64,000 nucleotides of DNA from Prostheceraeus crozeri (taxonomy: Eukaryota; Platyhelminthes; Polycladida; Euryleptidae): NCBI GenBank assembly GCA_907163375.1, contig CAJQUW010006842.1:67001-131000 (forward strand), given 5' to 3'. Positions 1 through 11,710 of the stretch are shown one piece after another. The notes beneath the pieces were generated by a model, which did no database searches, had not been told where the DNA came from, and saw nothing but the letters and a program-made list of their open reading frames with translations. The translations under genes were made by a program, and so were the position numbers. The stretch's first letter is position 1. Each line of letters opens with the position of its first letter.

Positions 1-64
1 TCAGAGAATTTCTGTATTCTGCAAATGTTGCCTCGAAATATTAAGTTCTGCTATTGTTTTCCTT

Positions 65-265
65 TTTCAAATACTGTTTATGCATACAGGCTACTACTTG
101 CTGTCAGTAGTATGTTAATCATCGCACCAAAATATTATTCATAGTGGTGTAAATATTGCTTCGTTGCTGCTACATGAGAGGAGAGATCTGAATTTAAAAG
201 AAACTGAAGACATTTTAAAGTTTCCTGTTGTTTGCAATTTGGCGTGATCAGACACAAGGAATGAG
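65..265 (+). repeat. Decayed third copy of the 1.3-kb dispersed repeat
   Basis: This stretch aligns by eye with about 38630-38830 and 46485-46680. Shared blocks include the 'gtcagtag' / 'ttaatcatc' segment, 'ttattcatag' followed by 'gtaaatattgctt', and 'gtttgcaat'. It is clearly more diverged than the two long copies are from each other. Confidence 0.6.
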
Positions 266-270
266 CTATG

Positions 271-1030
271 TAAGCTTCGGTCTCAAAAAAATTCATTTTT
301 TGTCTGTTTTATCTCTAGGATCCCGCTAGAAGATTGCACTTGGTGGGTTTGAATTCGATTATCACCTAAAAACTTCTCCAATGAAACTGTTCGCAGTCTC
401 TGCACACACTTAGTCCACGTTGTCGAGAAATGTCAATTTTCAAAAAGTTCATCGAGCTTTTTTCGAGAAAATTCAAATTTTAGATTTTATGAGTACTATG
501 AAAAAGGGCATTTTTAATTTTTTTCATAAAAAAGTCTTCAAAGAAGCACATTTGAGAAATATCAATCTTGCAAATTTTCATCGAGCTATACCCAAGAAAA
601 TTCAAATTTTAGAATTTCCCTTACACGAGAAATTCTATTAATTATCGAATTTCTAACCAAGAATATTTTCTAAGCATCTTATTTCTCTGGTTGGAGATGA
701 TTGTAATTGTCATTGACTTCTTGATAATTCTAGCTACTGGTTTGATTATTTTATGATTTTTTAAAGCAAGTTAAAAATGCATTGTATATGCATATGGCGA
801 GGCACGGACTCACAGATGATTGGATTGATTTCTCTACTGTTCAGTTTCTTTTATGCCTTATATTGTGTGCATACAACAATTCAGTAATGAAACATTATCT
901 TCTTTGCGCGTAAAGATCTAAAGTTACAACATCCGGTACATTTCTTAGTTCCTTGAACGTTATTCATCATCATTCTGGTCATCATCATCATTTCATTTCA
1001 TTCATCAATTGACGGAGAACTATTTGTGAA
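271..1030. other. Gap, no gene
   Basis: Apart from the tandem duplication at 421-640, I see only AT-rich sequence and a short (tca)n run near 966-990. Confidence 0.5.
421..640 (+). repeat. Tandem duplication of an about 130-bp unit
   Basis: Two successive units share 'gagaaatntcaat', 'catcgagct' and 'gaaaattcaaattttaga' at a spacing of about 130 bp. A short open frame across the pair (420-641) follows the repeat and shows no protein-like composition, so I do not call a gene. Confidence 0.55.
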
Positions 1031-1174
1031 CAAACATAGAGATAGAATCGGCCACCAACTAAAATAAATGTGAAACTTTAGATGACATTTGATTTTTCAG
1101 GATGCTTCGGCAACATTTGGCGAGGTTTTGGCAACATTTACTTTAGTTGGTGACCAATTCTTTCTCTATGTTTG
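1031..1174. mobile_element. Foldback MITE, about 144 bp
   Basis: The arms 1031-1071 and 1134-1174 are inverted repeats of about 41 bp. Each reads outward-in from 'caaacatagaga' through 'ccaactaaa' to 'taaatgt', with a few mismatches. The 62-bp centre has no coding potential. This is a small non-autonomous inverted-repeat element; the superfamily is not determined. Confidence 0.65.
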
Positions 1175-1736
1175 CTGACAGATGCTTTGCTGTCAATTGT
1201 AATACGTGGACCATGATATTTCTATGTTCACTAAATATGAACGTCGGGTCGGGTTTCATGAATTGTGAATCCTGAACGGGACCACAAGCCAACCCGAATA
1301 ATTCGATAGAATATAAATGATGACAAAACCTCAAAAATATAAGAAATAATTCGAAGAGATATTCAATAATAGTGTTATTCACTGATACACAGTGTTCAGG
1401 CAATCCCTTATAAACAACCGAGACCTTCTCCATGATCACCTACCTTTTTGTTTCTAATCGCATCCAAAGACTTATACTGCCACATATTATAGAAACACAC
1501 AGACTGAATTCATTCTTATTCTAAAGTGCCATGTTGTACGATTCTTCTCTGGCTTCGTCCGAACAATCACGACCTACTCACCTTGTTACTTTTTGACTTT
1601 ATCTTCTTGAACTACTTGATATTCATGTTATATTACTATTATGCCACATGTGTATGTGTGTGCATCTCCGCAATTCCCATTGTAGGTGCCAGAATTGTGC
1701 TTTGTTTCCAAGTATGCACGAGTTCATTCATTCATC
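1175..1736. other. Gap, no gene
   Basis: Only short open frames lacking domain signatures. The right edge (1737-1742, minus) carries an ATTAAA that may serve the neighbouring TSP1 gene. Confidence 0.45.
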
Positions 1737-1762
1737 TTTAATGTCCACTGTCAGACAATACT

Positions 1763-2151
1763 TTATAGATTATAACTTGTACTCTTGCCTTGTGACTGTC
1801 CGGGTCTCTTTTTAAATGTGTTCATCATCGATTTCATGTCCAAAATTGTATAATCCTGTCCGTTTGTAGCATTATAACCACTGATGATGGATACCTCGGT
1901 ATTTGGAACCGGTATGACAATAACTGATTTCACACCACCTAAATACAATCAGTTAATTACGTGCTAATGGAAATACTTAGCAGAACATCTCTTACTTGGA
2001 CAGTCCTCGAGCTTGCATGATTTCATTTCCATGGAACCACCAAGACATTTAGAGTAATAAGAAGATTTTATGCATTTTCGCTTTCTGATCCGATTACCGT
2101 AATCACACGAAGTGCTGCATTTTGACCAATTCGACCATTCAGACCATTCTC
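1763..2151 (-). CDS. Thrombospondin type 1 domain protein, 3' end (two exons)
   Basis: This is the last part of a multi-exon host gene on minus. Exon 1996-2151 encodes one TSP1 module of 52 residues: the WSEWSNWSKCSTSC start, an arginine-rich R-x-R-K-R-K-C strand, and six cysteines ending in C-x-x-x-D-C-P. Its acceptor follows a pyrimidine-rich tract (AG at 2152-2153) and its donor is GTAAGA at 1995. The 57-bp intron 1939-1995 ends in TTTAG. The last exon, 1763-1938, encodes about 58 residues without cysteines, ending TSYNL-stop. The TSP1 exon is phase 1-1, typical of shuffled extracellular modules. An ATTAAA lies about 20 bp after the stop. Upstream exons, signal peptide and any membrane segment were not found in this window. 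TSP1 modules bind glycans or matrix proteins outside the cell; the partner here is unknown. Confidence 0.72.
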
Positions 2152-2353
2152 CTGAAGAGAAAGACGAGGAAGCATGGAAATGTTCCAGATATAGAGTGAT
2201 TGAATTCTGAAAAATGTTGGTACGAGTATGTGTCAAGACAAAAACTCGTGGTAAAACAATTTTGGAAATGTACCTTAGACTGTATATAACTGCATGTATC
2301 AAAGAGTGGATGTATGGCCATCTGTTCGCATTTTTCTTAAAAATGAAATGTGC

Positions 2354-2540
2354 TTGCAGTGTCCCAGTTAGACTGGACATAGAATAGAAAGATGTCCTCA
2401 GACTTGAACAATGTAGGTACAAATTTTCCTTGTCAGCTGTAGACACTGCGTTTCGCGCTACAAGGGCTGGTTGCTCTGAAATCGTTGAAGTCTGAAGACA
2501 TCTTTCTATTCTCTGCACAGGTGAACTGACACTCTGCAAT
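2354..2540. mobile_element. Foldback MITE related to 44150-44540
   Basis: Inverted arms (about 2354-2405 and 2487-2540) share 'gaatagaaagatgtc' followed by 'tcagactt'. The same arm sequence recurs at about 44160-44200, so this is a dispersed family. It lies inside a long minus-strand open frame that runs into the TSP1 exon, so that frame is not all coding. Confidence 0.6.
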
Positions 2541-2544
2541 TCTA

Positions 2545-4589
2545 TTATCATCAGCCGAAGGGTAAGCCAGGATAATAGCAGGACGCAGAGCAGTCTTCTG
2601 TGCAAGTCCTTCAGCTTGTTCATCCATATACATATACAGTAGATGACACCCGTAATTCCGAGACGTAGTGGCGAGCCCCTGTAGCACTGATACCTGACAA
2701 ATTTTAAATATAGGCCTAATGTATGCTTAAATTTCTTATGTATGTGGACATCTCTCCATGTAAGCGAGGATTTCAGGACTTTTGTTATTTTATGTTCAAG
2801 CTTCCCCAAACAATTCCTGATTATGGAGCAGCAAAATATAATATCTGTGACCTTGTTTTCGAAGGAAGTTTCATCTCTTCTTTAACGGAGATTCTTAGTG
2901 AAAAAAATGTTTTGAAGTTTTTTGTAACGAAGTTAATAGAATGTCATTTTCAATAACAAATAAAACGTTCATGAATATTTGTAGTGTTTCTTTGACTCTG
3001 CATATGAAACTTCCATTCGAAATATGCATTAATTTGCATTTATTCCTATATGTTCATGGTGAGCGTCATCAATGACGTCTGGATATCTATAATTTAAGCT
3101 TTCATAGTTACTGAAAAGTCCATAGTATCATGGACATCAGCATGAGATGCTGATATATACTTGCGTCAAATGATGAGCCTTAAATAATGAGAAAAATGAA
3201 AAAATCAAACTAACAATCCCGCATAAGTGTGTGAAAGTCTATTCAAATTTCTTTTATATTTCACAGTGTAATAATCTGCATTGATTATTGCTTCCGTAAT
3301 AAATTTAAGTTTATGCACTCTTCAACTTAATTTTGGTTTATGCACTTTATGCACTCTTTGGAAAATATGAACTTCATAAAGTCTATGGTTTCGAAAGAGT
3401 GCAATAAATCGTCTTTATTGCATCATTTCATTGAAATACATTAGCACACAGAAAGTTTTTCATCCTCTAAAACGGTGAATTCTACATTTTAATCTCAGAA
3501 AATACCGTTGATATCTACAATTCCATAACAAATAGAGGTAGAAATTTGGCAGCTGTAAAATTCTGATGGTCATAGATTCCGAGAATCATGTGAAGGACAA
3601 AGTTACTCGTGCAACTCGTGCAAAGATCTTGGTTACATTATTCTCGATCAACAAACTATGCCAATCCCGCATAGGTATGTGAAAGTCTATTCAAATTTCT
3701 TTTCTGAAACTTTAATTTAAAATGCTCTTCAATCGGGCATCAAAGTGTCCTTTGTGAAAATAATGTCAGATCTTATCAACTGTCGATTTAAGCACGAAAA
3801 TGGTTATAATGAGCTCATTTTTAATTGTCCTTAGCTGCCAACGAATTTCCCAATTGTTATTTGAAATTCAGTGAATTTTTTCATGTTGTCATACTTCAAA
3901 TGTTCAATTTGCATTGAACCCTCGCCCACTGAAGTACTTTTCCTAACGCGCCCCATTCTCCCTCCCCCTACTGATCTCCCAAACTAGGCATTAGAAGAGG
4001 CTTCAGAAAAACCGCATCACTTTTATTTCTAAGGTCCTCCCTCGACTGAGGTGAAGGTCAAATGTATAAAAACGCCAAATTTTTAACAAATTTCCTTTAT
4101 TCACTGTTTGAAATGGAAAATGACAACAAAAACTGATGAACCATGAACAAATCGAATGATCTGGTCAAGTTGGTAAATAAAATGATAATTATTAGTCGTT
4201 ATAAAGATTATATCATTGTATTAGATGAGGTCAAAGGTCAAATAATTCAAACCTTCAGTTAAGTCAGTATTTAGTTTCTGTAGGTGAAGAAACAGCCAAA
4301 TCGGTGAACTTCTATCGAGACACTGAGGCCAAATGCAACATGACTCCGAAAATTTTCAATAATTGCTGATCAGATGCAGAACTAGAATGTACAATGAAAA
4401 TTATATTTGAAGTTTAAATTTCAAATTTCCAACATTCATACATAATAAGCAGATCATTTCAAATTCAAAGATTTTGCATTTGTGAATATCTCCATATTAA
4501 TAGGAAGAATCCTTTATGTAATCTCAACTTATTTCATCAAGAATTGATAAAGAAATAAATATAAATAAACGTTTATTTATCAATACTGA
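2545..4589. other. Gap, repeats only
   Basis: About 2560-2700 may belong to the same composite foldback family as 44300-44450 in inverted orientation. A 43-bp direct repeat lies within (listed separately). No exon is supported. Confidence 0.45.
3219..3703 (+). repeat. Pair of about 43-bp direct repeats, 441 bp apart
   Basis: Copies at about 3219-3261 and 3660-3702 run from 'caatcccgcata' to 'ctattcaaatttctttt', with about two differences. The sequence between is AT-rich and non-coding. They could be the remains of a direct-repeat-bounded element or a local duplication. Confidence 0.6.
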
Positions 4590-5291
4590 AAATCATGCAT
4601 TTCTAGATGAAGTCAAACACAAAGTTAAATACATCAAATAAGTAACTTTCTTGATAGCTGTCTGTTGTAAAGTACGGAACATCGAGGAATGAAAGAGGAT
4701 GACCGACGCGATGTCACACAGGCCTGTAGTTGAACGTGACCACTTCTTGACAGTACAGACGGAAAATTGGAATGAATGCACTTTTCGGGATTTCGAAGTT
4801 GGTTGAAGATGGTTCCCTCTTATGTTGTCTGCCTTCAAGCGAGGGAAACAAAGTGCAAGTGCAAGTTACAGAACAGATTATTCTGTGGCAACCTTTGTTG
4901 ATTTTCTCGAGCTTGGAGGAATTCCCTCTGTTCATTGCCAGAAGTAGAGGTGAGTTATTTTCGAGAATTGAAAGTATATGTGCCTTATAAACTTGGATCA
5001 CTTCTTTTTCAGCTACAACCGGCATACGTCGTAATTTCTTCAAAAGATAGATTTTTTGACTGGCGGACTTGCATATCTGAGTAACGTGCTGATCCCATTT
5101 CAGAGTACTTTGGAAGATAACTCCGAGGAATTTCATGGATTCTACGTGCGGAATGTCAAAGTAATTCACTGATTCCGAATCGTTGCTTGCCTTTTATCGA
5201 AATATCATAATTTTTGTCTTTTTGTGATTAAACAAGAAACATTTTTCTTCGCTCCACTTTGAAATGTTTTTAATTTCATTTTTGATCGCTT
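4590..5291 (-). mobile_element. Non-LTR retrotransposon (CR1/Jockey-like), truncated 3' end of RT
   Basis: On minus, the conceptual product runs from KWSEEKCFLFNHKKTKIMIF (about 5270-5205) across a stop to MKFLGV, KWDQHV, SASQKIYLLKKLRR and NKGCHRIICS (5169-4870). This is the thumb and C-terminal region that follows the RT palm in CR1/Jockey-type LINEs, and it has the same layout as the LINE at 51.8 kb (QRMYLLKVLR, SKRVICKS). The RT catalytic motifs and everything 5' are missing, which is the usual 5' truncation. At least one stop (near 5192) and one frame change near the C-terminus are present, so it is a dead copy. Confidence 0.75.
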
Positions 5292-6903
5292 TTTATAAAA
5301 AAAAATGATTCATTGAGATAGATTCGTTGAGTTATGATTCGTTGATGCCGCAATATACAGTAGAAGTACCGAAATCAGCCAAAATATTCCAAACATTCAA
5401 ATTGTAAAATAGCTCTCACGCCAAAGTCATAATGCCAAATTAATAATCCTTCTATCAAAACTTGCATAATACGTAGAAAATGAGCTATTATAATTCTGGT
5501 GGCCATAGCTTGATTGGCTTAAAGATATTCAAAGAATTCACTAGAGGGGCAGTGGGGCGAGAGTTAACACTTAATTTTGTCAGATTGGTCATTCATTCAT
5601 CTCTTCCCGATATACATCTTCCTCAACACATCATATCTGCTTTACAAAACATTGGAGTGATTGCTCTTTGAGGATAATCCTCCACATTTCATGCGTATAT
5701 TTAAGCTATGTTACATGCACAATTCAATCTCTTTTTGCTGATAAGTTCACTACATTCAAACAATTTGGCATCGGGAATTGCCGAAATTCGATAAAATTAT
5801 CATTTCTGAATTTTGAAATGTTTTCTTTTAAATTCGAAGATGATCGTTTTAGATCAAATGAATGTCAACGTTTAAAGGTTCACACCATATCATTTACAGT
5901 CCGTCTGAGAATATCATATGACTCGGAGCATAATGTGAAATTCACTCTCGCCATTCAAGAAATTTGTTCAAAAGCAAAATTGACATTCTGCACGATTTTA
6001 CCAGACACTGAGGCTGCGACTGTGTCGTGAAACGTCTGTCTCTTGTAAATACTTTTGACATTAAACTTTTACAGATAAACCACAGGAAGTGCTCTTTATT
6101 TCTTGACTTCAACCTATGTTCAAAAGCAGCATTATTGAGCAGATTCATAAAAATTAGAAGTTCCTCTATGCAATGTAAATCATAAAGTCCTATTTAACTC
6201 TAGTACGTCCAACATTCTATCTACCTAAAACGTCCATTTTGTCAAAAAAGACGAAATAATTAAAAAACAATTGAAAACTCATTTTAAGAGATGCATACAT
6301 ATATTCTGTTTATTCACATTTAATTCTTGATAACTTGAGTCCATGCTGAATACTTTTTGTTTATTCATAACTGTATTAAACACCAAGCAAATAATAGAGT
6401 TTGACACTGAAATAAGCTTTGCCAGTGTAATGATGCTAGAGGGCACTACAAATGCGATGTAGTTCTTTATTCATTGTCTTGCATGCATGTCAGTCATTTC
6501 ATGTGTCGGAAAACAAGGCAATTTCAGTCGATGACATTCACATAATCATCGTATTATTCCATTTTTCTCACAAATAGCAGGAAATGTCTCACATTTTTAT
6601 CTTTAAAGTATAGCAGTAATAAAAACTGTAGGCTTAACAGCTTTTCTATGATGGTTTGCTTCGAGCAATGCAAATCTGGAGACGGCAGCTATATTCTTGT
6701 TTGGCATTTCAGTGTCATTTCTTCGACATTAATACAACATAAAGCACGTGCAAAGCACAAGTTGAATAGTTCAGATGCGAAAGTGATAGGTTGCAAGTCA
6801 ATTCACGCTTACTTTTACAAGCCACACTAAGCAGAAGAGTACTTGAATTACCGAACTTATATTCACAGAAGTACTAAAATGCTTGTTGAGTACTAATATG
6901 ATG
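5292..6903. other. Gap, no gene
   Basis: No open frame here has a recognisable domain or splice context. Confidence 0.45.
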
Positions 6904-7032
6904 AAGCATCAATGTCAATAAATTCAGTGAGTCAGCATGCAGCTGGTGATGACGGCGTGCAATTCGCTTGACTATTTCCAGCTGAGGCACGAGTGTGCAT
7001 TGTTGACGAGCAGTGACTGTGGGAACAAGTGA
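6904..7032 (-). repeat. Dispersed repeat shared with 60508-60650
   Basis: The reverse complement matches 60508-60650 in shared blocks: 'cacagtca', 'tgctcgtcaacaatg', 'ctgactcactgaat', then 'attgacattgat'. It sits just downstream of the lectin gene stop, in its probable 3' flank. Confidence 0.65.
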
Positions 7033-7146
7033 CGCCTATCAAACGATCAATATAGTTGTTCATAGTCAGATACGTAGAATAATTCCTCCGATGACAGTTT
7101 TAATGAATCATGAGTGAAAGATGACAATTTTTTATGCATTTCAGAG

Positions 7147-7938
7147 TTAGACATTTCTTGTTTCACAGAGTGGGTGTCTGGGCGTACCACACTCGATGTC
7201 ATCCCATCCATAATCATCATAAGAGCTGCTAACCGTGTAGCGTGATTTGCGCATGTAAACGAGACATTCAAGTGTTGGATTGACTGGCTCATCATATCTA
7301 TAGCCAACAAAAGGACATTTTGTTATCTCATCCTGCAGTTTGCAATGATTATTCGGTGAATCTTTCATTCCCAGATAGAACATTGCTACTTGATACCGGT
7401 TGCGATAAATGCTTGGAGGTGAAGATACCTTGATATATTTTTCTGGCAAGGTGGCAACGATTGTATTTATTATAAAATCATTTTCATTCTTGCTTTCTGG
7501 AGAGATCAAGTACATGCCATGCTTTCCACAAGTTTCTCTATTCTGTTCGTATGTTCCAGTTTGTGTTGTAATCATGAGAAAAAGCTTCCGCTGAAATCTC
7601 CATTTCAAAATGCCTGTCAGATTCATTCTTCGAACCATTAAACTTTGACGATGCGCGGGTGATGTAGCGATGCATGCTCGTGAAAACAGCATACAGCGTG
7701 AGGTCTGGGGGTCAAATGTCATTGACAGACATGTATCCTGCAGAGATTGACAAGAGGTGGCGCAGTCCAATTTCGAATCGGCTGTCGTAGAGCTAATAAC
7801 AGCAGCCGAGCATTTGACTGACTTTCCAAGCCTGAAATATACAGGATCTACATTGGAGAAATAACTTTGAGAAGTTAGTTGACATGCTGCTATTGCAAGA
7901 GTGGCGATGAGTACCAACAGTGTTCTATGAGGCATCAT
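7147..7938 (-). CDS. Secreted PAN/apple-like plus C-type lectin domain protein
   Basis: An uninterrupted 263-residue protein. Residues 1-20 form a signal peptide with a hydrophobic LLVLIATLAIAA core. Residues about 40-92 hold six cysteines (43, 59, 63, 70, 82, 89) in a PAN/apple-like spacing. Residues about 112-261 form a C-type lectin domain with the canonical outer pair C137-C258 and inner pair C225-C250, the early ETCGKHG...L.SPES helix-strand segment, an EP-V-N loop close to the EPN sugar-binding motif, and WDD, equivalent to the calcium-binding WND. Glycan binding outside the cell is expected, but the inserted valine in EPN makes sugar specificity unpredictable. The start is the first of two adjacent ATGs. 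ATTAAA at 7099-7104 is a candidate poly(A) signal. There is no intron inside the coding region. Confidence 0.8.
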   Translation of the reverse strand: MMPHRTLLVLIATLAIAACQLTSQSYFSNVDPVYFRLGKSVKCSAAVISSTTADSKLDCATSCQSLQDTCLSMTFDPQTSRCMLFSRACIATSPAHRQSLMVRRMNLTGILKWRFQRKLFLMITTQTGTYEQNRETCGKHGMYLISPESKNENDFIINTIVATLPEKYIKVSSPPSIYRNRYQVAMFYLGMKDSPNNHCKLQDEITKCPFVGYRYDEPVNPTLECLVYMRKSRYTVSSSYDDYGWDDIECGTPRHPLCETRNV

Positions 7939-8485
7939 TATTCAACTACAAGCACTGAGACCGATTGGACCTGTTCTCCTCTATTACAGAAATAAAATGC
8001 CATGTAATCTGGTTACAATCAATGCGTGAAAGACAAATAACTTTGCACGAATCGCAAGTTAGTGCGCTTCAGTTAAACACGTAAGTTAAGTGCAACAAAT
8101 ATGCACAGCATAGGCTGCATGGTTAGGAATCAGTGTTTCCCGCTGGCAAATCAACGTTGAGATTGAAATGCCAAATTGAACTGAAATTACAACGTGGCAG
8201 ACTATTTCCTCAACCTTCAACTTTGAAAATTTAAAGAAAGAAGCATCTGCATGTTCAACAAAATGGCATTAATTTATGTTCACAATTCTAATTAAGAATT
8301 TGATTTGTCAAGACTAGAAATCTGGCAATGAATAAATCTATCAAATTTCCTTATCAATGAGTAACGCCTGTGTGAAACATCTCAATCTCGGATGCGGCAT
8401 TAAGTGATTGCAGAATGCAATCCGCCCTCCACGTGCCTGCGTCAAAGCAGTGCCTTCCTGGCTAATTCACGCTCTCAACAGATTG

Positions 8486-8640
8486 TGCGGTGGCCTCGTG
8501 GTTAGAGGGTATGCTTGCTCGTCCTCTAGCTCCAACTTCGCTGGTTCGAACCTACCCACGACTGATGAGGATCAACTGGCTGAAAAATGTCTCGTGGTGC
8601 CTACATCCATTGATGTTTGTTAAAGTCATCATTTGGAAGG
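8486..8640 (+). mobile_element. tRNA-derived SINE (head and body)
   Basis: A pol III box A-like 'tggcctcgtggttagag' and a box B 'ggttcgaacc' are spaced as in a tRNA (8491-8552). They are followed by a non-tRNA body to about 8630. The acceptor stem does not pair properly, so this is a SINE head, not a tRNA gene. Confidence 0.6.
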
Positions 8641-10605
8641 TTACCTGCGAAATGTTCGAATGATAGGCCTACCCTATTGGTGGGATCAAGGCTTAACCAT
8701 CACACTTCAGCTGTCACAGAAATTATAATCATTGACTGAATATTTCATCAAAAGTGTCGGCATTTGAACATAGAAATATATATAGATAGTGATAAACATC
8801 AAATAAAAATTGCAGAAATAAAAAAAATCCTCCCTTGCAACCTAGGGTGGTGACAAGTGTTTTGAAAAATATTAATTTCTCACATTGGACTTATTATAAT
8901 TTCTTTTTTTCAGGGGAATGATCATCGCAAGCAGATAACCAGGAAAAGAACATGCTGCTTCACGAGCTGACAGAAACAATAGAATAAATCTTCGAGCAAA
9001 AGATGAATTGAAAAGGAAGTATTGCACAAAATATAAAAATTATGGAATTCATAATATTATTATAATATTAAATTGATTAATAAATTAATTAAATTATAAT
9101 TATATGATCCATAATTTCTAAAATTATGTAAGTAATTATATAATTTAAAAAATTATATAAAATATATAAAATCGAAGCTTCATTCCGTTATTGGCTTAGG
9201 AGTTCCGTACCATGTCATCATTTGAAATCTGTCATGCTGTTGCACTGTTTGCATTCGTGGTCAATACATAGACTGTACATGTGAAGAGGCAGATTTTCGT
9301 CAAAAGTGGAAATAATGAAAAAAAAATCCTCTCAGAAAAAAAGACGTGATTTTCTTAAAAGCAGACGACTAAAATTATGTGAATATTTATTTGTTGAAAG
9401 TTCATTCATTTTCGAGAGTGATGAGAAAAAACAAAAGATAAGTGGGGAAATGAGTACAAGAGAGGTGCTACCATAGTCTATAGTTCATACTTCAGCATGG
9501 TAGATGATCGTATAAATTATCAAGAACTATCTGATACTGAAACATTTGTTCAAAGGAAACATTTGCGCAAAGGACAGTGAATCAAAAAACACGTGTGGTA
9601 ATCAAAACCGCATTAGTCCTACATCTTACACCGACTTGCAGATAATCGCAAGAATCCTACGCTTTTCTTGCGCTCTTACAGAAAATGGAAATCCTCCGCA
9701 GGATCTTGCAGCACTATTGCAAGATATCTTACCGGCAAGATATCTTGAAAATATTGCTGATCCTCTTCCATCAATGCATCATGTTTCCTGAGATATAGCA
9801 CAGAAAACCGAAATACTACTGCCAACTATCAATATCAAGACAAAGCTACTCGACAGCATATTTCACACTTTGCGGGGCTTCTATAAATTCAAAAAGATTG
9901 ATGAATCGTGAATAGCATGAAGCTGAAGCACCAAATTCAGCCAATCAATGCAATTTAGAACCGCTGATTACATCACTGCCATCGGTCATACCTCAGTGTG
10001 AATAATGTTTAATAATGAGACAAGAGTGCTCAGACGTAGGCTGTGTAACACTATTTATAAGTGGCCCAACACTATGGATTCAAATCCGGAGATCTTGGAG
10101 ACCATCGATGAGGAAACAGACGACTGCATGACTACTCGATAACAGAAAGTTTCACTCAAGAAACGTCTTGCTCAGTTCATAACATGGCCTTAGGCTGCGT
10201 TTACACGTGTAACTTTATTGCTGACACTTTTCGATCCATGATGAGTCAGAAAAGAATGGAGGAACAATGGAAGCAAAGAGATGCCTTCAATTATCGTGCT
10301 TCGTGAGTCACCAGACAATAAAAGGGCTGCCACTCTTATCAAAAATAATAACCGGAAAGTTAACTCGGAATGGGCCCCTAAAATACTTAGCAGTAGGCCA
10401 CCTCCAGAAGAGAAACTTGCAATCATTCAATATCACACAATCCGGAAAATTTCGATAGCCTTCAGACAGAAATTGTGTCTGTTCTAGTAAAGATGTTTCT
10501 GAATTCTCTAATCCTTTCTAATCGGCCGATTATTTGTGGACGTTTGAAGACTTTTGTTGATTTTCATTCAGATTTGGTGAGTGATCGAAAGACAAGATTT
10601 CAAAT
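8641..10605. other. Gap, AT-rich sequence and unidentified open frames
   Basis: 9041-9175 is almost pure A+T with short internal palindromes. Two modest plus-strand open frames at 9546-9791 and 10267-10487 have protein-like composition but no motif I recognise and overlapping rival frames. They may be remains of an old mobile element. Confidence 0.35.
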
Positions 10606-10890
10606 ATATAAAGTATACCAGATTATTACATGGTTGTAGAATCGTATTTCAGAATCCCTTCTATATCTGATAAAATTTGTTCCCAGGGAAAATCTTGGTA
10701 GAGAGGGATTCTATCGCGGATATCTATGGTCCTAATAATCTGGCATACTTTATAACGGATAGAGGATGGCTATACGATTCTCTGACATAGCTCATGAAAT
10801 TATTTGATATATCCCTCGGGATTCATCAAATAATTTTCCTCTCTATATCCCAGAGAATCGCATATCCATCCTCTATCCATTACTGTACTA
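10606..10890. repeat. Two abutting foldback hairpins
   Basis: Hairpin 1 pairs 10607-10630 ('ataaagtataccagattatta') with 10732-10754 and continues imperfectly inward. Hairpin 2 pairs about 10756-10808 ('ggatagaggatgg', 'gattctctg', 'aaattatttgat') with about 10825-10880. They share the segment around 10753-10760. This is probably a pair of MITE-like foldback elements or one complex element. Confidence 0.65.
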
Positions 10891-11619
10891 GGATAAATTT
10901 AACTCTACAAGCACATTGTGTATTGAACTACTAATCTAAATTCAAATGACTTCTTTTTATCATTCCAATGATTGAAAACAACTGAATTCTCCCATTCTCT
11001 GATTTGAAATAGCCATTTGAATATATGCGCAAATTATGATTGAATAATCAATTATTATATATAGCATTATCAAGATTCACTCAAATGTCTTCTTGATCAG
11101 AACAAAGGCATATGAGCATTTAAAAGCAAATGTAAATAGCCAACGACTGAATGCAATTTTTGATGTATATGTGCAAGTGAACATGCATAATTTCATATTT
11201 GTAGATGCTACGTATTCATAATTCGAAACATGCAAACGCGTGCCTGTTTTTCAAACTGTAAATATGACTCGCACCAGTCAAGGAAATTTCCATGTTATCA
11301 ATAAATTATCTCGGCGATAAAATGCCTGGAAAATTCTGTCATATCTCGGAGAAATAATGATTTTAGCGTTCACCATGATAGACATGATTGCAAACCGCGC
11401 CAATGATACTCGATTGCGCATCAACGGCAAGGAAAATAATCATAAGAGCGAGCGACAGGTTGAGTTTTCAAAAATCCAGGCCAGGATTCGGTTTCCACTC
11501 TGGAAGAAGCGCTGATCTCAACTTTTCATGCTTTTCAAATTCTAAGTAGTCCTTGGCCATGTCACTATCTTGTCTCTGGTTAACTGCGACGTACAACCAT
11601 TCGCTTTGCAGCTGACCAG
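10891..11619. other. Gap, no gene
   Basis: Non-coding AT-rich sequence, nothing recognised. Confidence 0.45.
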
Positions 11620-11710
11620 CTGATGTTATAGCCTTGTGATGCAGCACTCACTTGTGCAAGTAGAATATCTGGGTTCGAATCCCAGCGTGGAATATCGGCT
11701 TTCATTTTGT
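11620..11710 (+). mobile_element. tRNA-like SINE fragment
   Basis: A perfect T-arm, 'ctggg-ttcgaat-cccag' (box B), lies at 11677-11694. A degenerate box A, 'tatagccttgtgatgcagc', lies about 40 bp upstream. There is no matching acceptor stem, so it is a SINE head or tRNA pseudogene of a different type from the one at 8486. Confidence 0.5.

Noticed and set aside
1964-2809. A 281-codon minus-strand open frame ending in the TSP1 module
   Set aside because: Only the last 52 codons are module; a strong splice acceptor at 2152 and a foldback repeat at 2354-2540 show the rest is intron or intergenic.
8486-8567. tRNA gene
   Set aside because: Box A and B are good but the acceptor stem does not pair and a SINE-like body follows.
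9546-10487. Open frames that look mildly protein-like
   Set aside because: No recognisable family, competing frames over the same bases, no supporting structure; kept only as a gap note.
11620-11700. tRNA gene
   Set aside because: Perfect T-arm only; the rest of the cloverleaf is not present.
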